A stretch of 64,000 nucleotides of DNA from Streptomyces sp. CoH27 (GTDB lineage Bacteria > Actinomycetota > Actinomycetes > Streptomycetales > Streptomycetaceae). The first letter of the stretch is position 1. Each line of letters opens with the position of its first letter. Below the pieces are notes generated by a model, which saw only the letters and a program-made list of their open reading frames with translations, did no database searches and was not told the origin of the DNA. The stretch is taken from positions 157,823 through 221,822 of the forward strand of contig NZ_JAIQYY010000001.1 of assembly GCF_020181035.1 (NCBI RefSeq). Direction: 5' to 3'. Made by a program: the position numbers and the translations under genes. This document shows positions 1 to 7,924 of the stretch, in pieces.

Positions 1-364
1 TCATCCGCCGGTACTCCGCCGCGAACCGGGCAGCGCTGTCCCGCAGGTCCGCCACCAGCGCGGCGGCGCCGCGCCCCGCCCCGCTCTCGATCTCCTCCTC
101 CCTGGCCGCCAGGCTCGGATACTCCGCCGTCTCCACGCCGGTCCGGGCCCAGCTGAGCAGCCGACGCCCGCCGTCGGCATTGCGGGCCAGATGGGTCAGG
201 ACGTGCCCACGCGACCAGTTCGGCAGCAGCGACGGCGCGCGTACGTCGGCGTCGGTGAACCGGGCTGCCGTCTGCAGAAGGTGCTCCGTCGCGGCGTCGA
301 TCTGTTCCAGGACGGCAGGGGGATCGAAGTCCGCGAGGGCGGTGGAGGCGTCGTCGTTCACCAT
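1..364 (-). CDS. maleylpyruvate isomerase family (mycothiol-dependent/DinB-like) protein, partial
   Basis: The reverse strand from an ATG at 364 encodes about 121 residues and runs off the left edge, so the C-terminus is missing. The visible part has the helical N-terminal pattern of the mycothiol-dependent maleylpyruvate isomerase/DinB superfamily, including LLPNWSRGHVLTHLARNADG. In that family the His of GHVLTHLARN is a metal ligand. Members are cytoplasmic thiol-S-transferases or isomerases that use mycothiol, which fits an actinobacterium. The substrate cannot be told from the sequence. It is divergent from the GNAT gene that begins at 542. Confidence 0.75.
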   Translation of the reverse strand, partial: MVNDDASTALADFDPPAVLEQIDAATEHLLQTAARFTDADVRAPSLLPNWSRGHVLTHLARNADGGRRLLSWARTGVETAEYPSLAAREEEIESGAGRGAAALVADLRDSAARFAAEYRRM

Positions 365-541
365 GGTGAGCACCCGTGTCACTTTCCCGGCCCGTACGGC
401 GATCCCGGGCCTGCTCGGCGGATCTGTAGCGGATCTGTACATGCGTGACAGACGCAGAATCTCTTTCCGTTCCCTGCACGGTAGTCTCGGCCGGGTGAAC
501 CTCGCCTTCATGGTCACCGGTCTCCCAGCGGGCGGACCGTC

Positions 542-985
542 GTGATCGTCCGCGACGCCGCCGCCTCGGACGGTGATGACATCTACCGTCTGCTGAGCGG
601 GTTCGTGACGAGCTATCAGCCCGAGCGAGCCGTCTTCGACGCCGTCACCTTTCCGCAGATCATCGAGGCCGCCGCAGCCGGGAGGGCCGAGTTCCTCGTC
701 GCCGAGCAGGACGCCCGCGTGGTCGGCTACCTGCTCGCGGTGCGCATGCCCACCCTCTTCGCCGGCGGAACGGTCCTCGAACTGCTGGAACTCACCGTGG
801 ACACGCCCGTGCGCGGCCGTGGTACGGGTTCCGCGCTGATCCGGGCCGCGCAGACCAGGGCCGGGGAGGCGAACGACGTCGAGGTGACCGTGCCGACCCG
901 CAGGGCGGCCGGTTTCTATCGCGATCTGGGGTTCCAGGAGACAGCCGCTTATCTCAAGTGGACCGCGACCGGGGAGCAGTCATGA
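542..985 (+). CDS. GNAT family N-acetyltransferase
   Basis: This 147-residue protein has the size of a single GNAT domain. The acetyl-CoA pyrophosphate loop is RGRGTGSAL at residues 91-99, after the beta strand LELLELTVDTPV. The C-terminal AAGFYRDLGFQETAAYLKW is the usual beta6/alpha4 ending. The start is GTG at 542. The stop overlaps the next ATG in an ATGA junction at 982-985, so it is probably translationally coupled to the SDR gene. The acyl acceptor is unknown. Confidence 0.85.
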   Translation: MIVRDAAASDGDDIYRLLSGFVTSYQPERAVFDAVTFPQIIEAAAAGRAEFLVAEQDARVVGYLLAVRMPTLFAGGTVLELLELTVDTPVRGRGTGSALIRAAQTRAGEANDVEVTVPTRRAAGFYRDLGFQETAAYLKWTATGEQS

Positions 986-1686
986 AGATCCAGGGTGCGA
1001 CGGCGCTCGTCACCGGTGCCAACCGCGGGCTCGGCCAGGTCATGGCACGGATGCTCCTGGAGCGCGGCGCCCATCGGGTCTACAGCGGCGCCCGAGACCC
1101 GCGGACGGTCGTGGAGCCCCGTGTGACCCCGGTCCGCCTCGACGTCACCGATCCCGCCCAGGTGGCCGCCGCGGCCCGGACATGTTCCGATGTGAGCCTG
1201 CTGATCAACAACGCCGGAGTGCTGACCGACAGCGCCCTGCTGGCCGCACCCGACACGGCCGCCGCTCGCACGGAGATGGAGGTCAACTACTTCGGCACGC
1301 TCGCCCTGTGCCGCGCCTTCGCACCGCTGCTCATCGGCAACGCGCCCGGCGCCATCGTCAACGTGCTGTCCATCGCGAGCTGGTTCACCAACCCGGCGAT
1401 GGGCTCCTACAGCGCCTCCAAGGCCGCCGCGTGGGCCCTGACCAACGGGATCCGCGGCGAACTCCACGACACCGGCGTCCTCGTCGTCGGCGTGCACTGC
1501 GGTTACATCGACACGGACATGGCCGCCCATGTCACCGGCCCCAAGAACACCCCGGAGGCGGTCGCCCGGCAGACGTTCGACGCCGTCGAAGCGGACCGTA
1601 CGGAGGTACTCGCCGACGAACGCACCCGGCAGACCAGGGCGGCCCTGGGACTCCTCCCCGGCGAATTCCCCACCGGAAGCCGGTGA
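982..1686 (+). CDS. SDR family oxidoreductase
   Basis: A 234-residue classical short-chain dehydrogenase/reductase. The cofactor loop TGANRGLG lies at residues 11-18, NNAG at 76-79 and the catalytic YSASK at 143-147. It uses NAD(P)H to interconvert a carbonyl and an alcohol; the substrate is not predictable. It overlaps the GNAT gene by 4 bp and was probably co-transcribed with it. Confidence 0.85.
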   Translation: MKIQGATALVTGANRGLGQVMARMLLERGAHRVYSGARDPRTVVEPRVTPVRLDVTDPAQVAAAARTCSDVSLLINNAGVLTDSALLAAPDTAAARTEMEVNYFGTLALCRAFAPLLIGNAPGAIVNVLSIASWFTNPAMGSYSASKAAAWALTNGIRGELHDTGVLVVGVHCGYIDTDMAAHVTGPKNTPEAVARQTFDAVEADRTEVLADERTRQTRAALGLLPGEFPTGSR

Positions 1687-2039
1687 ACCGGTCGGCCGCC
1701 CCCTGGTACCGCCGTATCTGCCCTGGTCCGCGGCACGTCCTACCGCGAAGGGTGCGCGGAGGCGCATTCTGTGGGTACTCGAAGCGTTGCTCCTCGCCGC
1801 ACGGAGCGCGGGCCGCAGCCGCCCGGGGCGGAGACACAGTTCTGGGACGTGATTACGATGAGTTACCGGCACAAAGGTCACACGGTCCGCATCACCCTGA
1901 CCGAGCGGCTGCCCGGCACCGTACGGACGGCACGGGGCTCCGCGCCGGCAGACGTGGGCGACTGCGGGGCGGGACACGCCCCGCCGGTCACCGGCGCGGT
2001 GGCTGTGCCTTGACGCGCGATCTCGTGGTGGCGTGAGCC
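1687..2039. other. 353-bp stretch without a confident gene
   Basis: It lies between the SDR and the GCS2 ligase. One short forward frame from an ATG at 1858 to 2013 would encode 51 residues starting MSYRHKGHTVRITL. It has no clear ribosome binding site, no recognised domain, and is only weakly protein-like. I therefore do not call a gene here. Confidence 0.4.
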
Positions 2040-3134
2040 GTGCGCACCGTAGGAGTGGAGGAGGAACTCCTTCTGGTCGACCCGGGCACCGGGGAGCCGA
2101 GGGCCATGTCGGCCGCCGTCCTGGCCCATGCGGCACAGGACGATCCGGGGCAGAGCGTGTTCGAGAAGGAACTGTTCGGGCAGATGCTGGAATACGCCAC
2201 CCACCCGCAGTCGCGGATGGGCGCCCTCGGCGCCGAGATCATGCGCTGCCGCCGGGAGGCGGCCCGGCACGCCGGCGAGGTCGGGTGCGCGGTCGCCGCG
2301 CTGGCCATGTCCCCGCTGCCGATCAATCCGTCGCTCTGCGTGAACGAGCGCTATCAGTGGATGGCCGAGCGGTACGGGATCACCGCCCAGGAACAGCTGG
2401 TGTGCGGCTGTCATGTGCATGTGTCGGTGGAGTCGGCCACGGAGGGCGTGGCCGTGATCGACCAGATGCGGCCATGGCTCGCCGTCCTGGCCGCGCTCAG
2501 CGCCAACTCGCCGTACTGCCAGGGCCGGGACACCGGCTACGCCGCCTACCGCACCCTGGTGTGGTGGCGCTGGCCGTCGGCAGGGCCGTCGGAGCTGTTC
2601 GGGTCCGCCGAGCGGTATCACCGGCGGGTGGCGGAGATGCTGGCCACCGGGGTGATCCTCGACGAGGCGATGGCGTACTTCGACGCACGCCTGTCCGCGC
2701 GTTACCCGACGGTGGAGATCCGGGTGGCGGATGTGTGCCTGCGCGCGGACACCGCGGTGCTCGTGGCCGCGCTGGCCCGTGCCCTGGTGGAGACGGCGGC
2801 ACGTGACTGGCGGGCGGGCCGGCCACCGCTCGACCACGACGTCTGCCTGCTGAGGCTGGCCGCCTGGCAGGCCGCCCGGGCGGGCCTGGAGGAGGATCTG
2901 CTCGACCCGGTGACCATGCGGCCCCGGCCCGCCGCGGACGTGGTGCGGTCGTTGCTGGAGCACGTCGGGGACGCGCTGGCAGACAGCGGTGACACGGACT
3001 GTGTCGAAGCGGCCGTGGCCGGGCTGCTCGGCAGGGGGAACGGCGCGCGTGAGCAGCGGCTGCTCAAGGAGCGCACGGGCAGCCTGCGCGAGGTCGTCAC
3101 GGAGTGTGTACGGCGCACCCAGCTCTGCCGCTGA
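2040..3134 (+). CDS. GCS2-family carboxylate-amine ligase (YbdK-like)
   Basis: A 364-residue protein from a GTG at 2040, close to the usual 370 residues of the YbdK/GCS2 family. It opens with VGVEEELLLVDPGTGEPR, the N-terminal glutamate/ATP-binding signature of glutamate-cysteine ligase 2, and contains CGCHVHVSVE, typical of the metal-binding core. The family joins a glutamate-like carboxylate to an amine with ATP. YbdK proteins have only weak glutamate-cysteine ligase activity, so the true substrate is uncertain. It stands 66 bp upstream of the Ku start on the same strand. Confidence 0.85.
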   Translation: MRTVGVEEELLLVDPGTGEPRAMSAAVLAHAAQDDPGQSVFEKELFGQMLEYATHPQSRMGALGAEIMRCRREAARHAGEVGCAVAALAMSPLPINPSLCVNERYQWMAERYGITAQEQLVCGCHVHVSVESATEGVAVIDQMRPWLAVLAALSANSPYCQGRDTGYAAYRTLVWWRWPSAGPSELFGSAERYHRRVAEMLATGVILDEAMAYFDARLSARYPTVEIRVADVCLRADTAVLVAALARALVETAARDWRAGRPPLDHDVCLLRLAAWQAARAGLEEDLLDPVTMRPRPAADVVRSLLEHVGDALADSGDTDCVEAAVAGLLGRGNGAREQRLLKERTGSLREVVTECVRRTQLCR

Positions 3135-3200
3135 GAAGGCCGTCATGGGCCGGCCCGCGCCGGGTACCCGGGTCCCGCGGCGAGATTGGAGGTGTCCGCC

Positions 3201-3260
3201 ATGGCACGTGCGGTGTGGAACGGTGCTCTGACCTTCGGTCTGGTGTCTTCTCTGAACTAG
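3201..3260 (+). pseudogene. ku: Ku protein gene, 5' fragment (first 15 codons)
   Basis: After a good ribosome binding site (GGAGG at 3190-3194) an ATG starts MARAVWNGALTFGLV, the conserved beginning of bacterial Ku. After codon 15 the frame runs into foreign sequence (SSLN) and stops at 3258-3260. The missing part resumes at 17164 in the same orientation, with the next expected residues TLPVQLFTATDSHT. Ku binds double-strand DNA ends and recruits LigD for non-homologous end joining. The split copy cannot make normal Ku unless the insert leaves. Confidence 0.85.
3252..3259 (+). repeat. left terminal inverted repeat of the Ku insertion
   Basis: CTGAACTA lies 6 bp inside the left Ku junction and pairs with TAGTTCAG at the right end (17148-17155). 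It could be a recombinase-binding arm, or chance given only 8 bp. Confidence 0.5.
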
Positions 3261-3411
3261 CAGGCGGGCGAGGTGGCGGAGAGTTCGGTGGGGCCTCGTC
3301 CGTGCTGATTCACTTATTGGCATCGCTCCGCGACCAGATCCGCCGGTACCGCCGTGTGCGCCCATCTTGCCCAGGGGGTGGCTCCCCGCTTTCATTCACG
3401 TGCGCCAGCAT

Positions 3412-3552
3412 GCCCGGGACTACGAACGGCTCATCCAGCATTCGGAATCGTTGATCACATGGGCCGCGATCACGCTCATGACCAGGCGCATCACCCGCCG
3501 GACCTCCCGCAGGAGGGGACAGCCGGCCTTCCGTGAAGCCGAGCGAAACTGA
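3412..3552 (+). pseudogene. IS5-family transposase, C-terminal remnant
   Basis: The forward frame reads HARDYERLIQHSESLITW followed by AAITLMTRRITRR, the conserved C-terminal tail of IS5/IS427-type transposases in streptomycetes (usually RDYERL...WA..MLMTRRL). Only about 45 residues remain and the catalytic DDE residues are absent. It abuts the IS3 fragment tail to tail near 3560. Confidence 0.65.
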
Positions 3553-3564
3553 TCGTTGCGAAGG

Positions 3565-3795
3565 CTTGCGGGCCGCGACGAGTTCGGACTGGTCGCTGGT
3601 GGTCGTGCCGGGCAACTGCCCCGTATCGATGAGATGTTGGCGCCGCCAGACATAGATCGTCTGGTCGCTGATGCCGAGGAGTTGGGCGACCTCGGCGACC
3701 TTCCTCCCGGACGCCACGAGATCGAGCACCTTACGGCGAAATTCGGGCGGATAGCTGCGGGACATCACGGCCTCCGAAGGCTGCTGGATCGTCAA
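3565..3795 (-). pseudogene. IS3-family transposase OrfA, N-terminal remnant
   Basis: The reverse strand encodes about 77 recognisable residues, including SYPPEFRRKVLDLVASGRK and VAEVAQLLGISDQTIYVWRR, the helix-turn-helix of IS3-family OrfA. The match ends at ELVAARK, where OrfA normally continues into its leucine zipper. Beyond that the frame (to 3310) is only the antisense of the IS5 fragment. No OrfB is present. Confidence 0.7.
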
Positions 3796-4038
3796 TTGTC
3801 CAGCAACCCGGCTCCATCAGAACCGGGGCATACCACCGTGTGACGCAGCATCGAGGCAGCAGGACTTGGGGCAGCATTCACCCCGCCCGCCTCGGCGATC
3901 GCCCCGCGTCGGATGATGGTGTCCCAGGCGGAACGACTTCCCCAGGGAACGGCCGAGCCTGAATGCCCTTCACAGTCAAGGGCCCTTGGCGACCGGGGAA
4001 CACATGGAATGGCGGGCCAGGCGGCCCGCCGAGTCCTG
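3796..4038. other. non-coding gap in the IS graveyard
   Basis: No frame here looks protein-like on either strand and I see no promoter or clear inverted repeat. It is probably scar sequence between the IS3 fragment and the 3' end of the NAD(P)-binding protein gene. Confidence 0.4.
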
Positions 4039-4728
4039 TCAGAAATTGGTCCCGGGCTCTCGCGCGATGCTGAGACGGTTGATGTCGGTGGTGTGCAGGA
4101 CGAAGGGGCCCTCGCCAGCGAGATGGGCTGCGGAGATCATGGCGCGTCCCAAGTCGTCGGTGGTGGTCACAAGGTTCGGGATCAGACGCCGTAGCAGGGG
4201 GAACAGTCGGCCAGTGAGCCGGTAGAGCACGCGGTAATGCGCGGTGCGGGAAACGGCGCCGCTCACGGGCTGGATGAAGCCGGGGCGAAACATGTAGGCC
4301 GTGAACGGCATTGCCAGCAGCTCGTTCTCGGTGCGGCCCTTGACCCGGGCCCACATGGCACGCCCCTTCTCGGTGCTGTCCGTACCCTCCCCCGACACAT
4401 ACACGAACGTCGTTGAAGGGCTGGCCACGCTCAGAGCTTTCGCGGCAGCGATGGTGTAACCGTACGTGATGCGGGTGTACTCCTCCTCGCTGTGGCCGAC
4501 GGCCGAGACGCCGAGGCAGTAGAAGCAAGCGTCGACATCCTTCAACGCTGGCAGGATGGCCGCGTAATCAGTGAAGTCGGTGTGGATGATCTCCCGCGCC
4601 TTGGGGTCTTGAAGGCCGAGCGGCCTCCGGGTGACAACCAGCACCTCGGTGACCCGACTGTCCAACAGGCAGGCGCGCAGCGCGCCGTGCCCGACCATCC
4701 CGGATGCTCCGAAGACTACAACGCGCAC
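4039..4728 (-). CDS. NAD(P)-binding epimerase-like (atypical SDR) protein
   Basis: A 229-residue protein beginning MRVVVFGASGMVGHGALRAC, with the Rossmann glycine motif GASGMVG at residues 7-13. Further features such as DACFYCLGVSAVG and FVYVSGEGTDS resemble NAD(P)H-binding/NmrA-like and HTATIP2-like atypical SDRs. Such proteins are reductases or redox sensors; no substrate can be assigned. It is intact, although both sides carry transposase debris, and it is cargo of the Ku insertion. Confidence 0.8.
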   Translation of the reverse strand: MRVVVFGASGMVGHGALRACLLDSRVTEVLVVTRRPLGLQDPKAREIIHTDFTDYAAILPALKDVDACFYCLGVSAVGHSEEEYTRITYGYTIAAAKALSVASPSTTFVYVSGEGTDSTEKGRAMWARVKGRTENELLAMPFTAYMFRPGFIQPVSGAVSRTAHYRVLYRLTGRLFPLLRRLIPNLVTTTDDLGRAMISAAHLAGEGPFVLHTTDINRLSIAREPGTNF

Positions 4729-4799
4729 AACTGCTCCAGGTGAGGGTGGAATTAAGCGATGGGGCGATCACAGGTTCGAGGAGGGCTGGTTGTCTCGGC

Positions 4800-4895
4800 C
4801 TTGGTGACAAGCCGTTCACCTGGACCAAGTCCGCCGACGAAATCTTCGAACGCCTCGCCGGCTACTTGAACTGCCTGCCGAACCCCAAATCCTAG
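4800..4895 (+). pseudogene. IS630-family transposase, C-terminal remnant
   Basis: The forward frame ends FTWTKSADEIFERLAGYLN followed by CLPNPKS and a stop at 4895. The pattern F.WTK.ADEI....A.Y. is the end of IS630-family transposases. Only about 28 residues remain, so it is inactive. It lies between two reverse-strand genes. Confidence 0.55.
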
Positions 4896-4924
4896 ATATG
4901 CAGCTCTTCCGGGACTCAGGACAA

Positions 4925-5746
4925 CTAGCTCGTCATCGATTCGATCAAGCGGTCGAACGCCCGGTCGGGGAGAAACTTGCGCAGGAAGAGTGCGGGCTTC
5001 GCCTGGTAGCCGGTGGCGTATCGCGTCCGCGGTCGGGCGGCCGTCGCGGCCTTGACGACCGTCTTGGCGACGACTGACGGATCGGAGAGCCGTTTGCCTG
5101 CGAACAGCTTCGCCGTGCCGTCGGCCGTCTTGTTCGCCGCAGCGGCATAAGGGCCCGACCCTGAAGCCTTGCGAAGATTCTCGACGAGCGTGTCTCCGAA
5201 CGGGGTACGGATTCCACCCGGCTCGATGATGACGACATCGACACCGAAGGGTGCCATCTCGACCCGCAGTGCGTCCGACCACCCCTCGAAAGCGTGCTTG
5301 GCAGCGTGGTACCAGGCCGCGAAGGGCGTGTGGAACTTGCCGCCCACCGACGTAATGTTGATGATCGTTCCCGAGCGTGCTGCCCGCATCACCGGCAGGA
5401 CGAGCTGGGTCAGGCGCGCCGGGCCGAAGACGTCGACCTCGAACTCGTGGCGGGCATCTGCGATGGGCACGTCTTCGACCGCGCCGTAGGCCGGATAGCC
5501 CGCGTTGTTGACGAGGACGTCGATGCGGCCCTCGCGGTCAAGGATCGTCTCGACGCAGGCCTCGATCAAGGCGTTGTCGGTGAGATCGAGAGGCAGGACA
5601 TGGATGCCGTGCGCTTCCAGCGCCTTCATCCGATCCACCCGGGGGGCAGCGGCATACACCGTGAAGCCTTGCTCTTTGAGAAGGCGCGCGGTGGATTCGC
5701 CGATTCCGGATGAGGCGCCGGTGACCAATACCGTTCCTGAGCTCAT
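4925..5746 (-). CDS. SDR family oxidoreductase
   Basis: The best start is ATG at 5746, because AGAGGA lies 5 bases upstream; the frame is open to 5776. The 273-residue product has TGASSGIG at residues 9-16, VLVNNAGY and the catalytic YHAAK. Its length and C-terminus (PDRAFDRLIESMTS) fit classical SDRs of the oxidoreductase/17-beta-HSD-like group. The substrate is unknown. It follows directly downstream of a decayed second SDR on the same strand. Confidence 0.85.
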   Translation of the reverse strand: MSSGTVLVTGASSGIGESTARLLKEQGFTVYAAAPRVDRMKALEAHGIHVLPLDLTDNALIEACVETILDREGRIDVLVNNAGYPAYGAVEDVPIADARHEFEVDVFGPARLTQLVLPVMRAARSGTIINITSVGGKFHTPFAAWYHAAKHAFEGWSDALRVEMAPFGVDVVIIEPGGIRTPFGDTLVENLRKASGSGPYAAAANKTADGTAKLFAGKRLSDPSVVAKTVVKAATAARPRTRYATGYQAKPALFLRKFLPDRAFDRLIESMTS

Positions 5747-5784
5747 GAGAGTCCTCTTCAGTTTCGTGTGCGACATGCGGGTCA

Positions 5785-5997
5785 GTGAGCGACTCGGACG
5801 GGAAGGCGACGCCGGTCATTTCCTGGGAGGCGGTCCACAGACGGCGGGCGGTGGCGGGGTCGCTGGCCGCGGCCAAGCGGGCGACCGCCGACTACGCTGT
5901 TGGCGCCGGTCACGACGGCGGTACGGCCGCTCTGTCGGGGATGTTGGTGGTGTTCCAGGGCTGGGTGTTCTTGTTGTCTGCCGCGATCCCAATGTAT
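5785..5997 (-). pseudogene. internally deleted SDR gene, degraded paralogue of 7925-8848
   Basis: The reverse strand keeps the beginning of a close relative of the intact SDR at 7925 (TQPWNTTNIPD, then GRTAVVTGANS in another frame) and its end (SDPATARRLWTASQEMTG). About 230 codons between them are gone. The intact gene has TQPWNTTDIPD and SDPAAARRLWTASEELTG at the same places. It is head to head with a degraded TetR gene, mirroring the intact pair. Confidence 0.7.
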
Positions 5998-6032
5998 ACG
6001 GCGATCACAATGTAATCAAGGGTCACAATGTA
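5990..6032. promoter_or_regulatory. three CAATGTA repeats at 18-bp spacing (degraded copy)
   Basis: CAATGTA occurs at 5990, 6008 and 6026, exactly 18 bp apart, between the decayed SDR and TetR genes. The intact pair has the reverse complement at the same 18-bp phase (7877, 7895, 7913). The phase survived although both genes decayed, which supports an operator role or recent duplication. Confidence 0.6.
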
Positions 6033-6055
6033 GTTACTGATCACACTAGATTGGT

Positions 6056-6315
6056 CTGGGCGCATTGCAGAGAACCGCCCCTACCGCGAGGGAGGCCTCT
6101 TTACGGCACTGCTCTTCACGCGGGCCGGACAGACGCTGCGCGAGCGGGGGTCGGGCACGCTGTTCCTGCGGGAACGGGCCCACGGCATCGGGGTGAGCCC
6201 CGCCTCGCCCTCGCCACTTCAATACCGAGCAAGCTCTTCTGGACGCCCTGACGCTGCCCCGCTTCGAACGCCTGGCCGAGGCCATGACGGCGCCTCGGGA
6301 CGAGGTGTGTCAACG
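6056..6315 (+). pseudogene. degraded TetR-family regulator gene
   Basis: The forward strand encodes ENRPYREGGLFTALLFTRAG and GTLFLRERAHGIGVSPAS, matching KNRPYHHGDLPAALLTRAEQ and GALSLRELAREIGVSPAA of the intact TetR at 7252-7845. It then loses frame and ends after about 85 codons near ...RFERLAEAMTAPRDE. It cannot make a working repressor. Confidence 0.7.
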
Positions 6316-6349
6316 GCCATTGAGATGCAGTGGTGTTCCTGGGGTGGGA

Positions 6350-6850
6350 GGGCAGTTCAAAGGGGCCACTCCCTTCCCGGCGAGGGCCTCGGCGAGGCGG
6401 TGCGAGTCACCGGTGGTGGTCACGAGGTGAGCGTGTGCATGAGGCGGTCGGCGGACGCACCCGCGAGAGTCTTCGGTGTGATCGTGTCGAAGCCGTCTGG
6501 AGCTGGATATTGCTGGGTACCGCGGTGGAGCGACGCTCGTGGGCAGCGTCGATGATCCGGTAGAACGCCTCGGCGGCGTCCTCGTCGACCGGCAGCAGGC
6601 CGATGTCGTCAATGACGATCAGGTCGGCCCGGCAGATCCGGGCGACGGCGCGGGCGGTGGATCCGTCGACCTTCGACTTGCTGATGGTGGTGCTCAGCGT
6701 CTCCAGGATGAACCAGGACACCCGCATGCCCTTCTCGATCGCGGCCTGGGCGAGGTCTCGGTGAGGTGCGACTTTCCCGTGCCGGACGTCGGGGTCGGCG
6801 ATCACCAGGTTCTCGGCCCGGCCGATCCATTCCAGGGTGATCATGGGTCG
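6350..6850 (-). pseudogene. IS21-family IstB-like ATP-binding protein, frameshifted
   Basis: The reverse strand carries most of an IstB-type helper ATPase: LDWIGRAENLVI-like start, AAIEKGMRVSWFILETLST, ICRADLIVIDDIGLLP (Walker B) and AEAFYRIIDAAHERRS. The Walker A loop is spoiled (NLVIADPDVRHGK instead of a GxxGxGKS pattern). After AVPSNIQ the frame shifts, and the end (HLVTTTGDSHRLAEALAG, KGVAPLN) is in another frame. No IstA transposase is nearby. Confidence 0.7.
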
Positions 6851-6879
6851 TGCTCTATGTGAAGCGATGGCTTGTTGCG

Positions 6880-7112
6880 CCGCTGTGCAGCAGGACATCG
6901 AGGGCTTTGAGAACGCGTTCGCGGCACGAGCGGACCGAACCTACCTCTACGCCACCGCGACCTCCTCGAACGCGTCCACACGCCGCAGCCGCCCCACCGG
7001 AAGGAGGTCGGATCGCGGCCGTCGGCCGTGCCTCGCTGCGGGCAGACCTGACCAACGCGCTGGAGCGAAACCGGAGGCTGACATTCCAGGTCCGGCAGCT
7101 GGGGCGCACTGA
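6880..7112 (+). pseudogene. decayed TnpC-like (DUF6262-type) gene fragment
   Basis: In three successive forward frames one reads DRTYLY, RDLLERVHT and AVGRASLRADLTNALERNRR followed by LTFQVRQL. This resembles the small helical protein (DUF6262) often encoded beside paired tyrosine recombinases in streptomycetes, in the position of Tn554 tnpC. At least two frameshifts make it non-functional. The family match is from memory and moderate. The rest of 6851-7251 holds nothing else recognisable. Confidence 0.45.
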
Positions 7113-7251
7113 ACCAGGCCCACTGACACATCTGCGCAGCTCCGGCGTTCTTGCTTCAGTGCCCGTTTCTGTAACCAGCCGCCTCTGTCGCCAGTCTGTG
7201 AAATGACCCTCAGCCAGTTCTGGTTGGCCCCTCTGATCATCCTGCGCGGCT

Positions 7252-7845
7252 CTACTGCGGCGCGCAGCCGCGCAGGATGGACGCGATCAGGTCGTCCAGG
7301 CCGTGCTCGGCCACCTCTGGCGGCAGTAGGCCGCTCACCGTCAGGCCGGCGTAGCCGTGCAGCGCCGCGAAGACCGGTAGCGCAACGCGTTCCAGCTGCC
7401 CCTCGCGCACTTCGCCCCGGCGTTGCCCGTCGCCGATCAGCTCCAGCAGTTGTTCGGACCACTGGTGGGCGGTCGCGCCCAATGCCTCCGAGGCCTCCGG
7501 GCTGTGCTTGGCCGAGAACATCAGGTCGAGCAGCGCGGCGTTGGCCACGGCGAAGCCCACGTAGGCGCGGGCCGCGGCATCCATCCGGGCGGCGAACGTC
7601 TCACCGGCGCCTTCCTGCGAGGCAGCCAAGGTCTCGGCGAGCCTCTCGAACCCGGTCACTGCCAGGGCGTCCAGCAGTGCCTGTTTGGACTTGAAGTGGC
7701 GGCTGGGTGCGGCGGGGCTCACCCCGATCTCGCGGGCCAGCTCGCGCAGGGACAGCGCGCCCGATCCCTTGTCGCGCAACGTCTGCTCGGCCCGCGTCAG
7801 GAGCGCGGCGGGGAGATCTCCGTGGTGGTAGGGGCGGTTCTTCAT
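7252..7845 (-). CDS. TetR/AcrR family transcriptional regulator
   Basis: A 197-residue protein with the N-terminal helix-turn-helix LRELAREIGVSPAAPSRHF at about residues 34-52, followed by a helical ligand-binding domain. It is divergent from the SDR at 7925, with about 80 bp between them holding three phased TACATTG-like repeats. Expected role: repressor of the SDR gene and of itself, released by a small hydrophobic ligand. A decayed copy of the same pair lies inverted at 5785-6315. Confidence 0.88.
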   Translation of the reverse strand: MKNRPYHHGDLPAALLTRAEQTLRDKGSGALSLRELAREIGVSPAAPSRHFKSKQALLDALAVTGFERLAETLAASQEGAGETFAARMDAAARAYVGFAVANAALLDLMFSAKHSPEASEALGATAHQWSEQLLELIGDGQRRGEVREGQLERVALPVFAALHGYAGLTVSGLLPPEVAEHGLDDLIASILRGCAPQ

Positions 7846-7876
7846 GCTCTCAGCCTAGCCGGGAATGAGCGACGCC

Positions 7877-7919
7877 TACATTGTTTATGTTGCCCACATT
7901 GTGATCGGTGTATACATTG
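7877..7919. promoter_or_regulatory. phased triple repeat operator between TetR and SDR genes
   Basis: TACATTG at 7877, CACATTG at 7895 and TACATTG at 7913 are exactly 18 bp apart. They fill the divergent promoter region and end 5 bp before the SDR start. The spacing is kept in the decayed copy at 5990-6032. This is the likely binding site of the TetR regulator. Confidence 0.65.
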
Positions 7920-7924
7920 GGGTC

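Noticed and set aside
1858..2013. A 51-residue small protein
   Set aside because: No ribosome site, no neighbour link and weak coding character.
1878..3395. A 505-codon reverse open frame
   Set aside because: Antisense of the GCS2 ligase, whose forward frame has clear family motifs.
3310..3795. A full 161-residue transposase
   Set aside because: Only the first 77 residues match IS3 OrfA; the rest is the antisense of an IS5 fragment.
5990..6032. A short CRISPR-like array
   Set aside because: Repeats are only 7 bp with 11-bp gaps and occur three times; no cas genes are present. An operator explains them better.
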